From: a virus
Reading direction: 5' to 3' (one strand)
DNA: 54,498 bases
Virus record (IMG/VR): IMGVR_UViG_3300021425_000050
Coordinates: 1-54,498 of that record
In this document: piece by piece, positions 50,747 to 54,498 of the stretch
Numbering within the stretch: the stretch's first letter is position 1
Layout of the letters: each line of letters opens with the position of its first letter
Notes under the pieces: model-generated
Databases searched by the model: none
What the model was told of the DNA's origin: nothing
The model's input: only the letters and a program-made list of their open reading frames with translations
Position numbers and translations under genes: made by a program

Positions 50747-50801
50747 GTATCGGAATCTCATCATCTTTGGTCCGATACACAAACAACAGGTGGGGGTTGT
50801 T
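50747..50801 (+). promoter_or_regulatory. Two hairpins in the gp45-gp44 gap
   Basis: Hairpin 1: GTATCGGA / TCCGATAC (50747-50754 and 50771-50778) with a 16-nt loop. Hairpin 2: AACAAC / GTTGTT (50782-50787 and 50796-50801) with AGGTGGGG in its loop. The gp44 ATG follows 7 nt after hairpin 2 and the only purine-rich candidate ribosome site is in that loop. Translational control of gp44 is plausible. Confidence 0.5.
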
Positions 50802-50808
50802 CCTTATT

Positions 50809-51750
50809 ATGAAACAAGAATTTTTATATGTTGAAAAGTATCGTCCTCAAAACATTGGGGACACGATACTACCCAAAGGGGTAAAAAAATCATTCGAAGA
50901 GTTCGTTCAGAACAAAGAAATACCTAATCTATTACTATGTGGCACAGCAGGCACAGGTAAGACTACAATCGCTAAGGCGATGTGTAATGAACTAGGTGCT
51001 GACTTCATTGTAATCAATGGGTCAGATGAGGGTCGTCTTATCGATACTCTAAGAACTAAAATCAAAAACTTTGCATCTACAGTATCACTTTCAGGTGGTC
51101 CTAAAGTTGTTATCTTAGATGAGGCAGATTACATATCTGCTGAGTCAGTTCAACCTGCATTGAGAAACTTCATAGAAGAGTTCTCATCTAACTGTAGATT
51201 CATATTCACTTGTAATTATAAGAATCGTATCATTGCACCTCTACATAGTAGATGCACAGTAATCGATTTCAGTATACCCAAATCTGAGAAGTCTAAACTT
51301 GCAGGTGAATTCTTACAAAGACTTATACAAATCTGTAATGAAGAAGGAATTAAGTATGAAGAAAAGGTATTAGTAGAACTGATATTGAAATTCTTTCCAG
51401 ATTTCAGACGATGTATCAACGAAGTTCAGCGATATGGTGCCTCTGGTGTAATCGATAGTGGTCTACTAGCGACACTTTCAGAAGAAAAACTTACACCATT
51501 GATTGATATGTTGGCGAATAAAGATTGGTCTAACATGAGAAAGTGGGTCGGTCAGAATTCAGATAATGATTTGAATACACTTTACAGAAAAGTATTCAAT
51601 GCATTAGAACAAAGACTCGAACCAAGTTCTATACCTGCCGCTGTATTATTCATTGCAGACTATCAATACAAGTCTGCCTTTGCAATGGATTCAGAAATCA
51701 ATTTCGTTGCATGTTTAACAGAAATTATGTCGGAGTGTAAATTCAAATGA
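50809..51750 (+). CDS. 44: Clamp loader large subunit gp44
   Basis: 313 residues from the ATG at 50809 (T4 gp44: 319). The frame is open upstream to 50767, but MKQEFLYVEKYRPQNIGDTI is the natural opening. Walker A GTAGTGKTT (Lys51), Walker B VVILDEADY, the arginine-finger region LHSRCTVIDF and FPDFRRCINEVQRYGASGVI are typical of AAA+ clamp loaders. With gp62 it loads gp45 at primer ends. It ends in ATGA overlap with the next short gene. Confidence 0.95.
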   Translation: MKQEFLYVEKYRPQNIGDTILPKGVKKSFEEFVQNKEIPNLLLCGTAGTGKTTIAKAMCNELGADFIVINGSDEGRLIDTLRTKIKNFASTVSLSGGPKVVILDEADYISAESVQPALRNFIEEFSSNCRFIFTCNYKNRIIAPLHSRCTVIDFSIPKSEKSKLAGEFLQRLIQICNEEGIKYEEKVLVELILKFFPDFRRCINEVQRYGASGVIDSGLLATLSEEKLTPLIDMLANKDWSNMRKWVGQNSDNDLNTLYRKVFNALEQRLEPSSIPAAVLFIADYQYKSAFAMDSEINFVACLTEIMSECKFK

Positions 51751-51923
51751 GTATATCAGAAGAAATGAAATATCAATTACAAATCATTGTTGATGCAGGT
51801 GAAATAGTCAAAGCATTGATAGATGAGGGTCATGAAGATATCGCAATCTTTGACGAACCTCTTACCGATATCCTAGGTGCAACTAACGAAGTCTTACAAG
51901 AGATTGATGGAGGTTGGTCATAA
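51747..51923 (+). CDS. Small acidic protein, 58 residues
   Basis: MSISEEMKYQLQIIVDAGEI followed by an acidic helical part (VKALIDEGHEDIAIFDEPLT) and ending IDGGWS. It starts by ATGA overlap with gp44 and ends by TAATG overlap with the next gene. There is no known motif. It sits where only gp44-gp62 would be expected, so it may act on replication. Confidence 0.65.
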   Translation: MSISEEMKYQLQIIVDAGEIVKALIDEGHEDIAIFDEPLTDILGATNEVLQEIDGGWS

Positions 51924-52048
51924 TGGGTAAAATTAGACAATGGTTCCAAAGATGGTTAGATAAACAAGTTGAAAGGTCTTTTCAGAGACAAGCGAATAAA
52001 TTATTTGACAAAGCAAAGATACATTATAGAGATGGAGATAATACATAA
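51923..52048 (+). CDS. Small basic amphipathic protein, 41 residues
   Basis: MGKIRQWFQRWLDKQVERSF and FQRQANKLFDKAKIHYRDGD cover nearly all of it. Arg/Lys- and Trp-rich, predicted amphipathic helix, so it could bind membrane or nucleic acid. Overlaps both neighbours by one base (TAATG). Unknown function. Confidence 0.6.
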   Translation: MGKIRQWFQRWLDKQVERSFQRQANKLFDKAKIHYRDGDNT

Positions 52049-52323
52049 TGGGTCAGTATGATGATAGAGTAGAGCGACAAAGACTTCTTATCAAAGCAGA
52101 AGAGTGGGCTCAAGGTGTAAAATCAATGCATGCTCATAGTCTAAGTTCGATGTGGTATGATGATAGACCCGAAGACACTGCTGACGGCAAAGGTGTATTA
52201 GATATAGAATACAACAGTGGTCGAATTGAAAGAACATTACATGATAATTCAAAAGTATCTTTTGGTGAAGAACTAAAGGGCGATGCTCTTATTGATGCAT
52301 ACTCAAAAGTATACAATGGCTAA
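52048..52323 (+). CDS. Conserved hypothetical protein before gp62
   Basis: 91 residues: YDDRVERQRLLIKAEEWAQG, MHAHSLSSMWYDDRPEDTAD, then a beta segment (GVLDIEYNSGRIERTLHDNS) and KGDALIDAYSKVYNG. Short proteins with this 'EYNSGRIER' style occur in T4-like marine phages near replication genes. No catalytic motif that I can name. Overlaps gp62 by 8 nt. Confidence 0.65.
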   Translation: MGQYDDRVERQRLLIKAEEWAQGVKSMHAHSLSSMWYDDRPEDTADGKGVLDIEYNSGRIERTLHDNSKVSFGEELKGDALIDAYSKVYNG

Positions 52324-52714
52324 ACGAAATCCATTTGATTTTGTAGCGTCGGTCTCTTACGACAAAAAAGATATCATGGTTGATGATATCGAAGAGAAAG
52401 CATATCAACCATTCTTGATAAACAAGGCATTATCTTACCACCAAGATGCTGTCTTTCTAGTAAACGAGATGAATGTTCGACATGGTTCGGACAACCGTCT
52501 TCAATACTTGTTTTTCATAAATACTCTTAGAAAACGAAAACGATTTTCGAAATGGCAAAAACCTTACGAAAGTAAGAAACTAGATGCTATCAAAGAATAC
52601 TTCGGCGTTTCTACACAGAAGGCGAAGGAGTACCTAGAGTTATTGACTGATAAGCAATATGTTGACTTGAAGGATAGTATGAAAACCGGTGGAAAGAATA
52701 ATGGAAGAAGATAA
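52316..52714 (+). CDS. 62: Clamp loader small subunit gp62
   Basis: 132 residues from the ATG at 52316 (T4 gp62: 187, marine forms are shorter). NPFDFVASVSYDKKDIMVDD, YQPFLINKALSYHQDAVFLV, LQYLFFINTLRKRKRFSKWQ and KEYFGVSTQKAKEYLELLTD agree with the marine gp62 family. It bridges the gp44 ring and opens it for loading the clamp. It follows an overlapping small gene and overlaps regA by 14 nt. Confidence 0.9.
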   Translation: MAKRNPFDFVASVSYDKKDIMVDDIEEKAYQPFLINKALSYHQDAVFLVNEMNVRHGSDNRLQYLFFINTLRKRKRFSKWQKPYESKKLDAIKEYFGVSTQKAKEYLELLTDKQYVDLKDSMKTGGKNNGRR

Positions 52715-53105
52715 ACTTGTAAAAGAATTAGTAGAAATAACATTTCCAGAAAAAGACGACTTCTTAAAGATAAGAGAAACCTTATCTCGTATTGGTGTGG
52801 CATCAAGAAAAGATAAAGAGTTATTTCAATCTTGTCATATTCTACACAAAAAAGGTAAATACTACATCGTTCACTTCAAAGAACTATTCAAGTTAGATGG
52901 TAAACAAACTAATTTTGATGAATCAGATGTGGGTAGAAGAAACACTATTATCGATTTATTAAGACAATGGAATCTGATATCAGTAGTTGAAGACACTCAA
53001 ATAGTTGAACCTAGAGCACCTCTGAGTCAAATAAAGGTCATTCCTTTCAAAGAAAAGACTGAATGGAAACTTACACAAAAATACTCAATAGGGTCAAATA
53101 ACTAA
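52701..53105 (+). CDS. regA: Translational repressor RegA
   Basis: 134 residues. KDDFLKIRETLSRIGVASRK, LFQSCHILHKKGKYYIVHFK, KLDGKQTNFDESDVGRRNTI and KTEWKLTQKYSIG align by eye with T4 RegA (122 residues) over almost its whole length. RegA binds start-codon regions of early mRNAs, including its own and those of clamp genes, and blocks translation. I start at 52701; a GTG at 52689 is possible. The hairpins upstream of gp44 are candidate targets. Confidence 0.95.
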   Translation: MEEDKLVKELVEITFPEKDDFLKIRETLSRIGVASRKDKELFQSCHILHKKGKYYIVHFKELFKLDGKQTNFDESDVGRRNTIIDLLRQWNLISVVEDTQIVEPRAPLSQIKVIPFKEKTEWKLTQKYSIGSNN

Positions 53106-53113
53106 CATTACCT

Positions 53114-53121
53114 TATAAATA
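53114..53121 (+). promoter_or_regulatory. Late promoter TATAAATA
   Basis: A perfect box just after regA; predicted start ~53127 and a strong AAAGGAGG site 6 nt before the ATG at 53155. The downstream genes are therefore probably late. Confidence 0.75.
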
Positions 53122-53154
53122 CCTTAGTTAATATAACCAAGAAAGGAGGAACAT

Positions 53155-53361
53155 ATGTTCTCAGGAATTATTGACTTTATCATGGGTATATGGAACCTAT
53201 TAATGATTATCCCTATAGTCATTTCAATCTGTAGTGTAATTGTCGCTTTGACACCTACACCTAAAGATGACAAACTATGGGCTAAGGTCTATACATACCT
53301 AGAAGTGCTTGCACTTGCTATTGGTAAAGCTAAAGATAAAAACCCCTTGTTAAAAAAGTAA
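53155..53361 (+). CDS. Small membrane protein
   Basis: 68 residues. A long hydrophobic N-terminal segment (IMGIWNLLMIIPIVISICSV, continuing IVALTP) is followed by TPKDDKLWAKVYTYLEVLAL and a basic tail (IGKAKDKNPLLKK). One or two membrane helices. Late expression, small size and a basic tail are typical for holins, but nothing proves it. Strong Shine-Dalgarno. Head of a block of membrane genes leading to csgF. Confidence 0.65.
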   Translation: MFSGIIDFIMGIWNLLMIIPIVISICSVIVALTPTPKDDKLWAKVYTYLEVLALAIGKAKDKNPLLKK

Positions 53362-53404
53362 GCTTCTGATATACTAGACTTACATAATTAGTGAGGTAAA
53401 TATT

Positions 53405-53692
53405 ATGGAATACTTTATTGCAATAGTAGTGTTAGTTGTTGTTGTTTACGCTTTTGTAAACAGAGGCAAAGGGAACGAAAGTTCATCCTCAACAGTATCA
53501 ACACCTGCACCAGCACCAGCACCTGCACCAGCAGTTGCCGATGCAAACGGTAATGGTATAACTTCTAAAGCAGAGTTAAAGAAACTAACAAAGAATCAAT
53601 TATTTGATTTGGCGGAAAGACAATCTCTGAAAATTAAGAAGAGTGGTACTAAAGCACAAGTTATCAACGAGATACACTCACAGTTGAAATAA
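53405..53692 (+). CDS. Membrane-anchored SAP-like protein
   Basis: 95 residues in three parts: an N-terminal membrane helix (YFIAIVVLVVVVYAFV), a Ser/Pro/Ala linker (STPAPAPAPAPAVA), and a C-terminal helical part (ITSKAELKKLTKNQLFDLAE, then SGTKAQVINEIHSQLK). The last resembles SAP or Rho-N-type helix-extended-helix domains, which bind DNA or RNA. A membrane-tethered domain of this type could bring phage DNA or mRNA to the membrane. Shine-Dalgarno GTGAGG. A terminator follows. Confidence 0.7.
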   Translation: MEYFIAIVVLVVVVYAFVNRGKGNESSSSTVSTPAPAPAPAPAVADANGNGITSKAELKKLTKNQLFDLAERQSLKIKKSGTKAQVINEIHSQLK

Positions 53693-53711
53693 ATCTGATT
53701 TTTAATCAGTT

Positions 53712-53738
53712 AAAAAGGGACTTTAGGGTCCCTTTTTT
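53712..53738 (+). terminator. Intrinsic terminator
   Basis: A 10-bp stem AAAAAGGGAC / GTCCCTTTTT with loop TTTAGG, followed by more T. Ends the unit starting at 53127. Confidence 0.92.
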
Positions 53739-53760
53739 TATGGGCAAAGGAAACGAAAAG

Positions 53761-53768
53761 CATAAATA
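53761..53768 (+). promoter_or_regulatory. Late promoter CATAAATA, near-leaderless geometry
   Basis: The box is 7 nt before the ATG at 53776; predicted +1 is two bases upstream of the start codon. It follows the terminator directly. No Shine-Dalgarno. Confidence 0.65.
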
Positions 53769-53775
53769 ATCGTGT

Positions 53776-54072
53776 ATGGAAGATTTGTTATTGTTAGTTG
53801 AAGAAGTCGGTATCCCAATTGCAGGTGCAATTGTGATGGCTTTCTTTATCTTCCTTACCTTGAAATACATCTTAGAGGGTGTTGCAGATGATGTAGACAC
53901 TCTTACAGGTATGTCTTCTATGTTAGAAGATAGATGTAGAGCGATGAATAATGAAATCATAAAAATTGACTTGTTGATATCTCAGGCACTAGAACTCTCA
54001 CCAGATTTAGAACGAGTCGCAAGAGCAGAAAATTTTATCGAAGATGGTGGAATTGATGCAAGGCGAGATTAA
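53776..54072 (+). CDS. Small membrane protein with cytoplasmic helix (copy A)
   Basis: 98 residues. EVGIPIAGAIVMAFFIFLTL is one membrane helix with the G-x-P start shared with the next gene (FGFPFVMSLGMGYFIYFIW). A charged helical tail follows (MLEDRCRAMNNEIIKIDLLI). It resembles YvrJ-like or holin-like small proteins. Near-leaderless late promoter. It probably works with its neighbour and the CsgF-like protein at the envelope. Confidence 0.65.
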   Translation: MEDLLLLVEEVGIPIAGAIVMAFFIFLTLKYILEGVADDVDTLTGMSSMLEDRCRAMNNEIIKIDLLISQALELSPDLERVARAENFIEDGGIDARRD

Positions 54073-54074
54073 TC

Positions 54075-54371
54075 ATGGAAGAAGTATCAGTAGTTCAAGA
54101 GATAGTCAATGTTGTCAACGATTTTGGATTCCCTTTTGTTATGAGTTTAGGAATGGGGTACTTCATATATTTCATATGGAAGTATGTCACGGAAGAGCTT
54201 GAACCTAAAATAGACAAACAAAGATTGGCATTGATAAAACTCATTGACCAAATGAGAATGTTAGACCAAGACCAAATACGATTACAACAAAAACTGAATA
54301 CAGTTTTAGAATATCGTAAAGCAGAACGATTGAGGAGTCAGAATGTTAAAAAAAGAATTACTAAGTCTTAG
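54075..54371 (+). CDS. Small membrane protein with coiled-coil tail (copy B)
   Basis: 98 residues, same plan as its neighbour: N-terminal membrane helix (GFPFVMSLGMGYFIYFIWKY), then a charged coiled coil (IDKQRLALIKLIDQMRMLDQ, DQIRLQQKLNTVLEYRKAER) and a very basic end (KKRITKS). A tandem duplication with divergence is likely. It starts 2 nt after copy A and overlaps the csgF-like start by 29 nt. A holin or secretion-accessory role is possible. Confidence 0.65.
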   Translation: MEEVSVVQEIVNVVNDFGFPFVMSLGMGYFIYFIWKYVTEELEPKIDKQRLALIKLIDQMRMLDQDQIRLQQKLNTVLEYRKAERLRSQNVKKRITKS

Positions 54372-54498
54372 TCTATTGATTGCACTACCAAGTAGTGCTG
54401 ATATAGTCCACAAATTTAAAAACCCAAGTTTCAGTGGTATAGGAACTGGTGCTCATTATCTTACCATTGAGAACCAAGAGTCCAGCCGTAAGAAAGCA
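54343..54498 (+). CDS. csgF: CsgF-like curli assembly protein (3' end outside window)
   Basis: The 52 codons present are open to the right edge. MLKKELLSLSLLIALPSSA is a signal peptide, predicted to be cut before Asp20. The mature start DIVHKFKNPSFSGIGTGAHY followed by LTIENQ matches the N-terminal CsgF signature (F-x-F-x-N-P-x-F-x-G), the part that plugs the CsgG outer-membrane pore. Shine-Dalgarno GAGGAG is 6 nt upstream. In bacteria CsgF couples curli nucleation to the secretion pore. Curli-type genes have been reported in some marine phages of SAR11 or methylotrophs. A csgG-like gene is expected just downstream. Confidence 0.75.
   Translation, partial: MLKKELLSLSLLIALPSSADIVHKFKNPSFSGIGTGAHYLTIENQESSRKKA

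Noticed and set aside
50695-50808. tRNA or other structured RNA gene
   Set aside because: There are two independent hairpins, but no cloverleaf, anticodon arm or T-loop sequence. I saw no tRNA gene anywhere in the window.

Overview
This window is about 54 kb of a lytic, T4-like contractile-tailed phage (myovirus). The base composition is AT-rich and almost every real gene is on the + strand. The order neck 13-14-15, terminase 16-17, sheath 18, tube 19, portal 20, 67/68-like, 21, 22, 23, then uvsY-uvsW, 55-47-46, and 45-44-62-regA matches the marine branch of T4-like phages (cyanophages, pelagiphages). No photosynthesis genes are present. A peptide deformylase, a CobS-like ATPase and a CsgF-like curli protein are. 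I infer a phage of an AT-rich marine proteobacterium (SAR11 or a methylotroph) rather than a cyanophage, but the host cannot be proven from this sequence.

Layout. 1-15.8 kb: baseplate or fibre genes. These are one partial baseplate protein with a poly-proline start, several beta-rich tail fibre proteins sharing modules, and four proteins built from hundreds of residues of Tyr/Gln/Arg-x-Pro repeats. One of the four carries a C-terminal Hint (intein/hedgehog-type) domain. 15.8-20.8 kb: modification enzymes, namely a ParB-like/glycosyltransferase fusion, a sulfotransferase/2-oxoglutarate (2OG) oxygenase fusion, a DUF6065-like protein and a second 2OG oxygenase. 20.8-34.7 kb: neck, packaging, tail and head morphogenesis. 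34.7-43.5 kb: recombination (UvsY, UvsW, 46/47), the late sigma factor gp55, a block of tiny membrane or secreted proteins including an EF-hand protein, peptide deformylase, and two more 2OG oxygenases. 43.5-49.7 kb: a MoxR/CobS-type AAA+ ATPase, an HExxH-VWA metallopeptidase-like protein and an unknown 633-residue protein. 49.7-53.1 kb: DUF3310, sliding clamp, clamp loader and RegA. 53.1-54.5 kb: small membrane proteins leading into a truncated csgF-like gene.

Regulation. T4-type late promoter boxes (N-[AC]-TAAATA) precede many structural genes, and the matching late sigma factor gp55 is encoded here. In five genes the box lies exactly 5 nt before the ATG, which would place the transcript start on the start codon (leaderless mRNA). 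A second promoter family (TTGACA, 18 nt, TACCAT) drives the MoxR/VWA block. Clear intrinsic terminators lie at about 10.03, 33.83 and 53.72 kb.

The most unusual idea is that the Pro/Tyr-rich repeat appendages, the 2OG oxygenases, the glycosyltransferase and the sulfotransferase form one system. It would make hydroxylated, glycosylated or sulfated fibres, loosely like collagen or plant extensins. This is inference. The genes, motifs and gene order behind it are read directly from the sequence.
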